Translations under genes and position numbers: made by a program
Notes under the pieces: generated by a model
Told to the model about the DNA's origin: nothing
What the model saw: the letters and a program-made list of their open reading frames with translations, nothing else
Databases searched by the model: none
NCBI GenBank assembly: GCA_023653785.1
Contig: JAMKCH010049174.1
Span: 27,119 to 91,118 of the forward strand
Direction: 5' to 3'
Source of the DNA: Ophioderma brevispina
Taxonomy: Eukaryota > Echinodermata > Ophiuroidea > Amphilepidida > Ophiodermatidae
DNA length: 64,000 nt
In this document: piece after piece, positions 47,137 to 59,300 of the stretch
How the letters are laid out: every line of letters starts with the position of its first letter
Numbering within the stretch: the first letter of the stretch is position 1

Positions 47137-47660
47137 GCCATATTAGTAGAGTCATTTTCATGAGATCCATGACCATTTTTAGGATACCATTTTTTTCTTG
47201 ATGGATTTGGCAAGAGGACAAATTTTAACAAAAATAGCTCCTATACACCTCCCAGAACTGATGGCTAAATTTTTTACAGAGCATTGTCCCAAAAATGGCC
47301 GCTCGTCGCTATTTTAAAATACATATAACGTGATTCTGTGGAACCAGTGAGCTACATGATGAATGGAAATGTCATTTCCCACTTTCTAGCACAACAGATC
47401 AGTGGAGTGATGTTTATTACATATAAATGCAATCTGGAACTATAAATCCAAGATGGCTGCCGACATCACCATGGAAAAAAAACAAATATAATATCTTTGC
47501 TAAGATTATGTAGACTGACAAACAATTTGTTTTCCTACTAAATTTTGACATCGAGAAAGCAATAGAATTGTAATTGTAGATTTTGAGACTGTCTGGCTCT
47601 CAAATTCAAGATGGCGACTAGATGACATCTTGAAAATGAGATACTGCCATTTTTCTCTGG
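47133..47660. repeat. Large inverted repeat, left outer arm
   Basis: Inverted and colinear with 52591-53124. Matching blocks (here, then partner): AGAGTCATTTTCAT/ATGAAAATGACTCT, CTCCTATACACCTCCCA/GGGAGGTGTATAGGAG, GTGATGTTTATTACATATA/TATATGTAATAAACATCAC, TTATGTAGACTGACAAA/TTTGTCAGTCTACATAA. Confidence 0.8.
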
Positions 47661-47664
47661 CAAA

Positions 47665-49835
47665 CACGACTTAAAGGAACAATCATAATAATAATAATAA
47701 TAATACAGTGCTATATAGACGCATAAAAACGTAAGAAACCTCTCAATGCGCTGACATAAAAATTATATGAGCAAAACAACATAACCAAAGTAGCAGTGAT
47801 GCACATTTAAGAATAAGCAATTGGAATTGATAAGCTTTGAGTTAGATTTGAATTGTGTGAGAGATGGTGAATGCGTATCTCGATTGGACAAATTATTCCA
47901 AAAGTTTAGGCAGTAGCAATGGCCAAAGCTCGTTCACCATATGATTTAGTTCCGAGCAGAAAGGAGTCTCAAAAGATTGTGTAGATGAAAGAAGGCGCCG
48001 GGATGGAACATTACTGTGAAACAAGTTACAGAAACGGTATGAACGGTGCCATGCCACTGAGAATTTTGGATGTGAGGAGGAGAACTTGGTAAGCAATCTG
48101 TTTTGAACTGGAAGCCGTTTTAGATAGTAGAGGATGGTGTTATGTGCTCGGCGTTTTTATGGACAGCGAAGGAAACAAGACGAGCAGCGAAATTTTGTAT
48201 TCTTTGGAGCTTTGAGGGCTCTTGCCAGGAAGGCCAATGAGAAGATGTTATTACTGTACAATGATTGATGTGACAAGGCGTGAGAGTTTCTCGTAGTTGC
48301 TTTGTCCAGATATTTACGTATTGACCCAACCTTTTTAGAGCAAAGGATGTCCCAGACGTGGTATTAATATGGGGGGGGAACATGTTTAGATGACGTCAAA
48401 GATGGCACCAAGATTGCGAACAGTTTGAATGGAGTAACTTGCGAATACGGCGTTGAGATGGAGAGATTTGGGTACTACGATTGGCATATTTGGAAGTAAG
48501 TACAAGTACATGTAAGTACCTCTGTCTTACTGTCATGAACATGAAGGTAATTGTTAACCATCCAGGTTTGATGTCACCAATGCATGCTCAATTTGATTTT
48601 AGCAAGGTGGGCGATGGTAGGTTTCATAGTGACGAAGAGCTGCGTTATGTCAGCGATAGAGACAAGAGAGACCATGTGCATGAATGGATATCCCAACAGG
48701 GGCCCGTATAAGCAAACAAACATAATGGGGGCCTGACAGCAGAAACCGGGGCAGGCACCCAGATCATACACATAGGGTACGATGCTTCATCAGCGATGAC
48801 AACTTTCTGTTGACTGTCTTCAAATAGGAAGCAAACCAATTAATGACAGTACCTCCGACACCATAACTGCACTTTAAGAGATCAAGAAGAGATTGTGATC
48901 GATGTGGTTCCAAAAAGCATGCCGTCGAGGTCCGGAGCACAAGGATGGCTTCCTCATGGTTGTCAAGAGCCATCAAAGGCAGTTGTAAATCCGAGTGAGG
49001 GCAGTTTCAGTGCTGTGGACTGTCTGTAAGCAATTGTGTGTTGGCAAACAAGTTGTTTCAGATAGATACCTCACAAATTGTTGAATGCAGCACGCTCAAT
49101 CACTTTTGCTGAGGGAAGGACAAATTTGAGATTGGGCGGTAATTTTTCTTCACCTCGGGGTCAAGACTGGCCTTTTTGAGAAAGTGGTAACGTAAAACCA
49201 ATGCAGACTGAGGTCAGATGGAAAAAAAACCCCAAGCTCTAAAGCCTTGTTGGTTATCACTGTTAATGATGGCAAGAGAATATCCAAGATCTGTGAAAGT
49301 TAAACCAGGGGTATAATGGATCCCAAGAAGCATGATTTTTTAGTGGATCGTTGATGATTTCCAGACTGTCTTCAGGTGAAAGGGGATTGAATTTGGTGAA
49401 TTGAGTGGAATAGCTCTCATGTAATGTTACTGACATGTGCTGAGCATCAGAGACGTCAAGAGCCAGACGAGGGTAAGTACTTCTCATGGAAAGAAATAGG
49501 AAGTCCTTAGACAACGTCTCTTTTAGAAAGTTGTGCGAAGCAGAGCAGCAGCAGTTGCGATGGGCGGTGAACAGTAAGTTTATAAACAACATGAACAACT
49601 GTTTTTGACTGCAGTTTTCCAATCTGCTGGTAGGGTGATAGCGTTTATTGCATTAATAATGGCTTTTTTGTACTCATGGAATTTGTTACGGAGAATTCTT
49701 TGTCGACAAAGGCCAGACTCCTGAAATTTCTTTCAAGGGAGCGCTTCTCACGTTTCAAGGTACGCAATTGAGATTATTACTAGTTTGTCAAGAAAATTTT
49801 CACACGGAAATAGTGGATGAAACATTTGAGACCAA
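47665..49835 (-). pseudogene. CR1/L2-like LINE inserted in the inverted repeat
   Basis: Minus-strand non-LTR element, 5'-truncated and full of frameshifts. In order: a Lys/Arg-rich linker (LKREKRSLERNFR, ~49750), FTKFNPLSPEDSLEIINDPL (~49400), then HEEAILVL and DLLKCSYGVGGTVINWFASY (~48880-48840), SIADITQLFVTM near 48660 in the place of the YADD catalytic block, KLQRIQNFAARLVSFAV (~48205-48155), and a decayed ELNHMVNELWPLLLP where relatives have LWNSLP. The 3' end has GCGCATTGAGAGG and CTATATAGC followed by an (ATT)n tail (47684-47705), typical of the CR1/L2 group. It lies exactly in the gap between two pieces of the left inverted-repeat arm. Confidence 0.8.
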
Positions 49836-49839
49836 GTTG

Positions 49840-49985
49840 AATTTTGAAAATCCAAGATGGGTGTGTCTAGCAGCCATCTTGAAAAATTAAAAAAAATGTT
49901 AAACTATTTGACACCAATGCCCATAAATTGACAGATAAGATATAATTTTTTTTTTGTTAATTTTGGCATGGGATGATGGTAGCAT
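49840..49985. repeat. Large inverted repeat, left inner arm piece
   Basis: Inverted match to 52365-52490: AAAATCCAAGATGG/CACATCTTGGATTTTT, CCCATAAATTGACAGATAAG/CTTATCTGTCAATTTATGGG, TTAATTTTGGCATGG/CCATGCCAAAATTAG. It is the continuation of 47133-47660 after the LINE. Confidence 0.75.
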
Positions 49986-50129
49986 GAAAATACTCTACTG
50001 GTAATAAAGACTTTTGAAATGTAAAACTAACTCTTTATAGAGAAAAAGCAGGGATAATAGGGGCCTTACCTTATTAAGAGTCGTTTACCCACACTGCAGG
50101 AAGAAGAAACGGTTTAGTATGGACCTCTC

Positions 50130-50830
50130 TAATCAATGGTAGGAGTTTAGGTTTGCTCTCAAATTGTTGCTATCTATAACTTTTCAATAGGGGCCAATTT
50201 AAGGTTGACATGGGTCAAACTTTTAAAATGCTCCAATCAAGTTTAAATGTATGCCATTGTCCATCTAGTATAAGGATTCCAAAATATGTATAGTTTGTAA
50301 CCTACTACCATTGGTTTATAGGCTGGATGGGAAAAAGAAAAAGACTTACATGTAAAAAAAGGTCAATCTCATTTGTACAGGGGTCAATGTTAAAGTAATC
50401 TGATTATAGTTTTAAATACTTGAATATTATTGCGTGAGGGGAGGAAAGTTTCAAAGAGGACTCCCAAAATGTAGAGTTTTATTATGTTAAATGTTTAGGG
50501 CCAAAGAAGGTCAACGCCAATTTGATTATATTGCCCTATGACATATTTGTCCCATATCATGATCACATACACTGCAGTGGGACAAATAGTCCTTTATTGT
50601 GACAGCATTAAGCGTAGATGAACAACTTGCTTCACTTTTTTTACCAAAAATTGGAGCAACTCTGATTGTGACCTCTGTACAAATGGAAATTGGACATTTG
50701 TACATTTCAGCCATTTGACCCTATAAATCCAAACCAATGGTCACAAATGGTACAAAGTAGACATTTTGTGGAATCCATTATGGAGCCAGTCCGGCAGTAT
50801 GGCATACATTCAACATGATTGGAGCATTTT
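50130..50830. mobile_element. Large foldback element, copy 4
   Basis: Diverged member of the 6720-7660 family: AATGCTCCAATCAAGTTTAA, AGTATAAGGATTCCAAAAT, TTGTACAGGGGTCAATGTTA, then inverted CCTCTGTACAAATGGAAATT, TTTGTGGAATCCATTATGG, CAACATGATTGGAGCATTTT. The centre is near 50550. Confidence 0.65.
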
Positions 50831-51443
50831 AACAGCCATGATATAGGGGTCGTACATCTAGCAAAGGTGTCAAAACCTTTTCTTGTGTGGGGGGGGAGAT
50901 GTTTGACCTGGATCCATGATCCTGCTCTATATTTGTTTGAGTATAATGACGGGGGACATTGAACAGTTTTTCAGGTGGGGATATATGCGGCCCCGATGTA
51001 TTGAACTTTGGGGGCGTAGAAAATGATTTGGTCTCTGCCAAAGTACGAGGTATAGGGTCTAGGAATTAAATATTTGAGAAATCTGCAGGCTTAGGAGCTG
51101 AACTTGGCTAAAGTTTAGATTCTGAGGCAAAATATTTCTAATAAGGGACTTTAACTTTAATATGTCCACCGGGGGTTAGGAATGGCTGGACAAGATGAAA
51201 AATGGAGGTCCTTAAAGGGGCACAGGCACATTTTCAACAACATTTCTTAAAAGAGCTGGATTAGAAATGGGATTGAATTGGACCGTTTTACTCCATGGAA
51301 TATTATAATACCCACCTAGAAGGGAACTAGTTTCCAGTCACAAGTCATTTGGTCATTTCCAGCCTTTTCTTCATTTTTAAGTCATTTTGTTTTAAGAGTT
51401 AAATAACATTAAACTAGAAAGCGAGAAATTTAAGTAATGAGAA

Positions 51444-52026
51444 ATGAAAATAAGGTGGCGGATAGGGGATTTACAGGGAAAAAGTAAAAACTATTATGCG
51501 GAGGAGGAATTCAAATGGATAGCAGTGAAGACTAACACTGAGGTCTCCATGGTTGTATTGGGCAGCCCTGCCAGGAACCTCACTACAGATCAGTTTATGC
51601 CAGAGTTCACCTGCCTCTACACAGAGGAAACAATGCCATTTGTTCACCTATATAATGCAATTCGATCACCTGATTGCGAACAAGTTGTCCAATATTGACC
51701 ACTGCGGAATACCAACAACTATGTACAAGCATGAGGGAGGTGAGGCAAGGTGTATCTACTTGGCATGGCGTGGGGAAGTAACGCTGGCGAAAGAAACAAG
51801 TGGACACCAGTATGAGGGAGCAGCCCACAACTTAAAGAGTCCACAGTACAAATGGGGGAAAAACAATACTATAGGCCTGTATGTAGATGTGAGGCCTGTA
51901 CGGTATAAGAAAAAAAACAATGCAAGTCAAATCTATCCATTTGAGCTCTTTAAGGAATTGGTATTTCGTTGGAAATGTGCCGGTGCCTTAAGACCCCCCC
52001 ATTTTGCATCTCTCCAGCATTCCTAA
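51444..52026 (+). other. Unrecognised coding-like stretch
   Basis: Two overlapping plus-strand frames, 51444-51698 (EEEFKWIAVKTNTEVSMVVL, FMPEFTCLYTEETMPFVHLY) and 51553-52026 (HEGGEARCIYLAWRGEVTLA, QYKWGKNNTIGLYVDVRPVR). They could be one frame with a single indel near 51660-51700. Codon use looks more protein-like than the surrounding AT-rich repeats. I do not recognise the family. It may be an exon or a transposon fragment inside the loop of the inverted repeat. Confidence 0.35.
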
Positions 52027-52364
52027 CCCAGTTGAAGCACAATTCAGTTCTCAAGGTCCTTTTGGAAATGTTGCCTCAGAAGCACAGCTACAAATATTTC
52101 ACAAATATCAATTCCAAAAACCATACTTTGGCATACCAAATCTTTTCCAAGCCCCTAAATGTTCGAAAATCAGGACCGGCAGCGGCACTCCCTACATGAA
52201 AAAATGTTTAAGTGCCCCCGGAAATTATCCTCAAACCACCTAAGGGGTGGTGTACATTTCAAATGTCGTATACAATTAAATAGTAGTAATTTTCATAGGA
52301 TATCTAGACATACAGGACCCATGACCATTTCACAGTATTTTGTAGGGGCTTCAGTTAAAAGAGG

Positions 52365-53124
52365 ATTCCATGCCAAAATTAGAAAAAAAATGATATCTTA
52401 TCTGTCAATTTATGGGCCTTGGGTCAATACTTACACTTTTTTAAATTTTCAGATGGCTAACTAGCCACATCTTGGATTTTTAAAGGGTCGACATGGTCAG
52501 CAAATGTTGGATACAATCATTCCAGTTGAAACTTTCCTGACGAAAACTAGAATGAAAGACACCAATGATGTTCCTTTTAGGTCCTGTGTTGAACAGAGAA
52601 AATTATGGCAGTATCTCATTTTTTTCAAAATGGCATCTGGTCGCCATCTTGAATTGTGAGAGCAGGGACCCAGCTCAAACAATGCTGCAATTACAATTCT
52701 ATTTGTTCTCATGTCAAAATTAGTAGGAAAAACAAACTTATTTGTCAGTCTACATAATCGGCTCAAAGCTATTTATATAATATTACAGTTCGAAGGGGAT
52801 ATCGGCAGCCATTGGGATTAGGGTCAAGTATGGCACTATATGTAATAAACATCACTCCAAATGATCTGTTGTGCTAGAAATAGTGGAAATGACACTCCAT
52901 TCATCATTGTAGCTCATCTGGTTCCAGAGTTATCACTTTTTATGTATTTTCAAAATGGCAGCGGCAGCCATTTTGAAAAGATATGTAAAAAGTTAGCCGT
53001 CAGGTTTGGGAGGTGTATAGGAGCATTTTTTGTTTTAAAACTGTCCATCTGCCAACCATCAAGAAAAAAAGGTATCCTAAAATTGGTCACGGATCTAATG
53101 AAAATGACTCTACTATATGTCATG
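52365..53124. repeat. Large inverted repeat, right arm
   Basis: Contains both partner blocks, 52365-52490 and 52591-53124, separated by only ~100 bp. On the left the same two blocks are ~2.2 kb apart because of the LINE. A plus-strand frame here (52861-53211) is not supported as a gene. Confidence 0.8.
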
Positions 53125-54859
53125 AAACTGGGTTACAATAAAAATGTTACACAGTGCAAAAAAATGACAAAAAAGGCACCAATATATATTACTCTCAACA
53201 AAACGTCTTAGCCATACATGTAAACTGTATATAAGATATACATTTTTGGAAAGCTTTCACTAAAAGGATGTCAGATATGGCCAAAGAGAGACAATATCAG
53301 GGTGGGTAAAATTCCTATAGGGTTTAACATAGAAAAAATTACATATTTTGTCATTTTAATATACCTTGGTCATTTTTTTTTTCAAAAAATGTGCAGGTCA
53401 AAACAGATGTGGATTTTGAAGACATGACAAAGGCCCTCCAAAAAATAATAATAAAGGAGATAACTAAGTTGATTCTGTTTAGAACATACAGGGTGGTCAA
53501 ATTCACTTATATTTTTGACAAAAAAAAAAAAAAAGGTCATTTTGAGATTAACTTCTTTTATTAAGTACTAAGCCTATATTTTCTTCAAGAGAAATACATA
53601 TGATATGGGTTTCTGTCCAAGTTATGATCAAATATTAAGTATACGGGGTGATCCCATGTATATTATACAGGATGATCCATGTATATAAAGAGGCAATAGG
53701 CAATATTTAAAAGTCGCCCTGTATTTCCAATTTTGAGCAAAGATGACAAACCTATATGTAAATTAACATGTGTACAAGGGGGCCATTTCTTACTTTAATA
53801 AGTGAAATTTGTATTCCTTAGCTACTAAACCTGTTTGACATTTACAAACTTCATTACTGAAAACGCACACAATACACTGATCGGCAGCTATTGAGCCCAA
53901 TGATACATGTCTTGAACCCTAAGTACACGTGTATTGTTTTCAGGAATCATATCTATTCCTACAACCAAATTTAAGTCATGCTTTAGTTATACTACATGTA
54001 TTACAACCTTTTCTTGTTTGACTTGACATACTCATAAAATGTCTCCAAACTCAGTGACTCCATAAAGGTCCCACCCAAATGCCCCAAGTGTGGTGAAGCT
54101 GACGTTAGGTCATGGAAATTTTTTCAATTATTAATGCTTCATTAGGACTAATTACCTTTTATAAAAGGGATACCAATGTGTGATTAAATGAGAATTATTA
54201 ACAAGATAATTAAATCAAGTTAATCCAAGTTTCTACCTCGTTTTGGGAATATACTTTAGCACAGAACACACGAACATTCCCCAAAAGTGATCAAAATTTG
54301 TTACCTAATTAACATCTAACTTACTAATTAATGAATTACATTAATTGGAACTTATTTGGTATCATGAGTTAGATCTCATTCAGGACAGTGTATGTGCCCA
54401 ATTGAGCCCCCACAAGGGTTGGTTCACATTCTCTCTTATTTTAAAATTTATAGGACCGACCATTTTTACGCGTTTTTGTGTGTAATGTATATAGGCTCCC
54501 CCAAGCCGGCTCCCCCCCCCCCCGCCGGCCTCCCCCCCCGCACCCACCGCCCCGTATCCCCCGTTACCTAGTTGAAGGTTTCGACCGTAGCTCTCATAAT
54601 ACTAATCCATAGGGCTGAAAATGGTTGTCATCTAAAGAGCAGGATTCTAGCAGTGATAAATAGAACAACTTCTTTGAACCAGAGTCCAAATAGTTTAGAA
54701 TTAAATGGAATAAAACGGAAAAAAAAGTGAGTTGTAAGATCCCCAATTTTAGTGTACCCAGTTCATGACATTATGACATATGTGACAACATAATTTAGAA
54801 ACTGATGTAACCTGTAACAAGTTTAGTTGAAGGAGTCTGCTTTTTTACTTAAATAGTCC
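53125..54859. other. No gene seen
   Basis: AT-rich. It has a few scattered GGGTGG- or GGGTGATCC-like phrases (53300-53690) and a C-rich tract at ~54500-54560. No supported gene. Confidence 0.5.
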
Positions 54860-55615
54860 ATATGGGGTAGGTTGAGCAACTAGGGCATGGAGAGTAGGTT
54901 GAGCAACTGGGCATGGGGTAAGATGAGCATTGAAAAATGGGCACAAATTTCTCCCCAACAAAAAATCCAAAGTAGGAATCCATCAAAAAATTATTATTTT
55001 CACTTGTTGAGACTAAACTTTCACAAGATCAAATTTTTTTTTGGCAAATTACCTTGAAACAAAAAATCAGAAAAAAAAGGCAAAAAATTGGAGTTCAATG
55101 CTATGACACATGGCTGCATTTCTCTGATGGCTCAACTTACTAATAGCAGAGATTTTTTTTTTTATTTTTTATTTAGCCCACTATCTATTGGCCCTAAGCG
55201 CTTTCAAAATGGTCGCTGATCACTGTGGCCCCAACATACCCCATAAACCATTTGCATCATTTCAAGGATGCAGAGATCGGGAGTCAAGCGCTTTCCCTTA
55301 TCAGCAAACATACAGAGATAACCATCGCAGCCGGGATGCACTTCCCCAAATATCCCATGGGGTAAATCGGAAAACCAAGCGGTTAATTTCTTTCCCAGGG
55401 AAATTACATGATAGCTGAATCTCACAGGGCTCGAACGCAAGCCTATACGCATGGGGGATGAACATACACTGGAGTCGATCGCTTCCCGCTGTTGAGCTAT
55501 CTTGTCCGCTATGGTAACCCCGATGACTGGCTCAATTACCCACCACTGACTGGCTGCAACTACCCCATGACTGGCTCATTTACCCCACCTTTGGGTAAGT
55601 TGCAGCCAGTTAAAA
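54860..55615. repeat. GGGTAGGTTGAGC(C)A inverted-repeat element hosting a SINE
   Basis: The left side has GGGGTAGGTTGAGCAACTAG and two further variants (to ~54930). The right side has inverted forms, TGACTGGCTCAATTACCC, TGGCTGCAACTACCCC and TGGCTCATTTACCCCACC (55527-55590). Similar motifs at 46605-46650 suggest another fragment. The tRNA-derived SINE at ~55200-55512 is nested inside. Confidence 0.45.
55200..55512 (-). mobile_element. tRNA-derived SINE
   Basis: On the minus strand an A box ATAGCTCAACAG (55500-55489) and a B box GCGTTCGAGCCC (55438-55427) are ~50 nt apart. A body continues toward ~55200. These are the internal RNA polymerase III promoter parts typical of tRNA-derived SINEs. 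The cloverleaf is not intact, so it is not a tRNA gene. The end is uncertain. Confidence 0.6.
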
Positions 55616-56340
55616 ATATTTGTGGCATCTCAGTGACAGGAAAGGCCAAAAATATGGTCACAAAATGTTGATACCTTATCAAGTAAACATGCACACGTTT
55701 TCATTGGCTAACACGCATTTGCTTCCTGCCTATTTATTTCTGAGCAGAATGCAAACAAAAGAGTAAAAAGGTGCTAACTTCCCCCTCTTTCCTACTGCGT
55801 TTTTTAATGAGATTAGAGTAGAGTTTGATCAGTGCCTGTATTTGCGATGAGACGTATGCACTTGCCTCAAGTACTTCATTTCACTATTTGGCGTGTTTTG
55901 TTCATACATTTATGTAGTCAAATGGAATGTACATAGTTATCTTTGATTGATAAGTTAAAAAAAATGCAAGTTCCACTTTTTTTTTTATTACTCTCGCATT
56001 ATCGCTGTGTAGTAAAGGGATTTCCACATTCACATTCTGACCCTTATTTGTATAGAGTCCCTTTAATTATTTTCTAGAATGTACTGACACATTACAAGTG
56101 AGAGCAGTGAGCGGGTTTGCACATGTCGATCGGATGTAGCGGAAGGCACATAAAAACAACAGGGGAAGCGGCAACCTTTCATCTTTTGGGGGGATGCCCC
56201 GGGGCATGGGGAACACTGATTGGTCAGTTCGCGGTGCAGTCGGTAGTAGTACTTCGGGTGTGGTGTGGGAAAGTTGAGATTCGCTCTTCAGACAGCCCCT
56301 TGGACGTGAGAAAAATACACATCGGGAGAGGAGATTGACG
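55616..56340. other. Possible promoter-side flank of a plus-strand unit
   Basis: Ordinary AT-rich DNA up to ~56.1 kb. Then a less AT-rich stretch with more CpG (GTCGATCGGATGTAGCGG, GCCCCGGGGC) just before the G-skewed block. A short frame 56117-56338 is not supported. No TATA box was assigned. Confidence 0.35.
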
Positions 56341-59300
56341 GACTTAAGGCGTGACAAACTTCAGATAAGATAGGGAGAGCAGATTGACTTGGACATGGGG
56401 GTGTCTGTTGTAACATAGCCTAAGGTATACTGGAGTGGTGGACGAGGTAGTATAACAGGAGGAATTAAGACAATACGAGATGCGAAAAAAGCGACGAGAC
56501 ATTGAAACTATGACAACAGGTGCGTTCTGTAAGCTGAGTGATTGGAGTCTGAGTTGACCTATGATTTCAATTTGTTCATCCGTGTAATAAAGCCAACATG
56601 TGAGGAGAAGGAGAGAAGACGGACATTGAGATGTCCGAGACAGCGACACTAAACGACTGAATATTCTGTGACGACGCTAGGGATTGTGAGGAACTGCTGG
56701 GAGACTTCCGAATTCAACATGTGGTGCACTGATTTCGCCGATATACTTGCAAGTTTCGCATTTGAGTAAGCTTACACTCGCCGACTGACTTTGCGGATAT
56801 ATTTGGGATATATGTAGCTGCAGCTTGGATTTATTATGATTTGTATTAAAAATTGTCACGTTTTGTATGATTGATGCGATTGGTACTTCGATTTCGACGA
56901 TTACGGAGTTTCGACGAGTGATGGACAAGACAGAAGGATACAGGACAGAAATAGACATGCAACTGACATTTTGTTAAATTGTTATTTTGTGGTGATGTAA
57001 ATGGTAAGAATATAAGTAATATTGTTGTTTTGATCAAGTGTTGTACTTGCTGTAGTGGGCAGGGGTGGATTTTGAAATTGAGGGATTTGAAAACAAATAG
57101 TGATAGATACTAAAATAATTTTAAAAGCATTTTAAATTTTGAATTGCTAAAACATGGTGCTGATTAGCGAATTTATTTGTCAGCTTTTAAAGAGCGTTTT
57201 GAATGTAATAAAATGAGCAAAATGGCAGAGGCAGCACTATCTGCACATGTGCATTTTCTTTCAAATCTGTCGGGAGTTTATTTTGAGGCAGTTGTGATGA
57301 GGGGCAGGTCAGGTTCGAGGACTGAGTTGTTGTTTTGGTAAGCACTCATTGGGGAGGGGGGAAATTGTTTGTCTGTGAAAATGGGCGGATGGGAGACAAA
57401 AATTGTGAGTATGTCCAGAGACAATGTAGTTAACTTGGTGCTAAAAATGTGATAATATGATTATTTGAGCGTAGATGTTTGTAATGATAGATTGGTCACT
57501 GTACATGTACCCGGCAGATATGTAATTTCTGCACCAGCCCATGCTAAACTCTATGCGGAGGATTATAATTTAGGTGTTTTCTAATTGTGTGCAGTATTGA
57601 GAGGAAAGGGTCGAATAATATGTGACGTTGCAGGACAGTTTGTCGGTGTACGCCAACTGTATTTTTGCGATTCAATTTAGGTCGTCAAATTAGCCCCTTA
57701 ATTGCGCTCAAAAGATGGCTGTTTTGATTAAATATGCCTCAGGTGTGGTGGTACTTTCATAAAATTCTCCTAGGTTGAAGTGGTAAAGCAAGTTGAGTCA
57801 TTTGTTTATCAGACCAGTATAGAGAGGCCATATAGTGTATAAAATTATGGGAGTGTGTTAATTTGTCAAATGGGATCTCCCAGTTGTGGTAGGCCATGAG
57901 GTGTTGGGTGAGGTGTAAATTGGGGCATATAAAGTGTTGCTGAAATAATGACGAGACAATCATGCTAGGTTATGCAAATGTGTGTTACATGGACATTGGC
58001 ATGTTTGTAATTTGCAAGTGTTTCGTGCTGTTTGCTATGGTGGGGGTGAGCTTATTAAATTTTATTAGGGTATATTAAAAGATTCAAAACAAGAATGTTT
58101 TCATGTGATTTTGAGATCAAAGTTTAGGTGGGCTTGGTGGCAAAATTAGTCAGAGCATTGTAGGTGTGGTCACTTTTGAGTACCTTTATTTGATTGTTTG
58201 GTGGCAAGCGTTTGAGATTGGGATGGGTTAAATTTTGATGTATGTAATAGTTTTTTTTTTTTTTTAGAGAGAAAGGGGAAAAGATAGGGTCAAGTTTAAT
58301 GGGGTTAATCATTGTAGCAGGACGTCACTAATTCACTGAATTTTGTAAATAAGGTTTGGATAATCATGATGTGTAGTTGTAGAGAGTGAAATGTGGATTG
58401 TAAACATTGACTTTTGAGGTAGTGCACAACTTTAAATTTTGTCCTGTGAAGTGTTTTGGGTTAATTATATGTGGATTTTAGCTTTTGATACATGATTACT
58501 CACTCACTTTAGTAAACTTTGCTGAAAAAAGGTGCCATAATTAATTGTAGCCATTGGAGTAACGCCGTGCATGTGGGATTGAATTCATAAATTCCATGGT
58601 TGGCCATTTGTACTAAAATGTGCGTGTTTGATGCTGTCATGTGGTGCATTGTACTGTGTATGGTGTAGGGTGGGTATGTGAGATTGTTGTAGTGGCGATT
58701 GTGTTGTGTGCAGAGATAGTGTGGATGTTAATAGTTTGGGGTGGGAAGAGTTTAGGTTGTGATGCGAGTTCGAGAGTTAAATCATAGGCAGATGAGCTTA
58801 GACTTTGTGAGTAGCTGGGATTTCAAGTTACCGGAGTGGAGCCAGCATAAATTGAGGAGGTTGGTTAGGAGAGTTATGAAGTGAGGTTGAGTTGCGCAAT
58901 AAAACAAGGAGGGGGTAGAGGACGCGTTGTGTTGAGGGTTTGAGCAGTTACAGGAGAGGGTAGACAAAATTGATTGGGGTAGATATTATGAGTTTCAAAA
59001 GTTTTGGGTGAGGTTGGGTTGAGGTGAGTGTGAGTTTGGTTTGTTGATTGTGAGAGTAGCAGTGAGTTACGTTGAGTTGGGAGTGGTGAGCATACAATGT
59101 TTGCATTCATGCAGGTTCGTTTTAATGAGTTGTCAATTTTTGAAATAACTTAAGGAATATTGATACAGTTATCAGAAGTTGATAATTGTAAATTAATTTC
59201 TTTCATTTGCGTCTAAGTGCCCTGGACTTTGAGTGTGCATTGTGTTGATTGTTAGGTGATTTGCGGTTAGGGAATAGGACGTGTATAGTGCTAGCGGTTA

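Noticed and set aside
53280..53720. Possible tandem array of GGGTGG-like phrases
   Set aside because: Spacing is irregular (150-200 bp) and flanks are not conserved.
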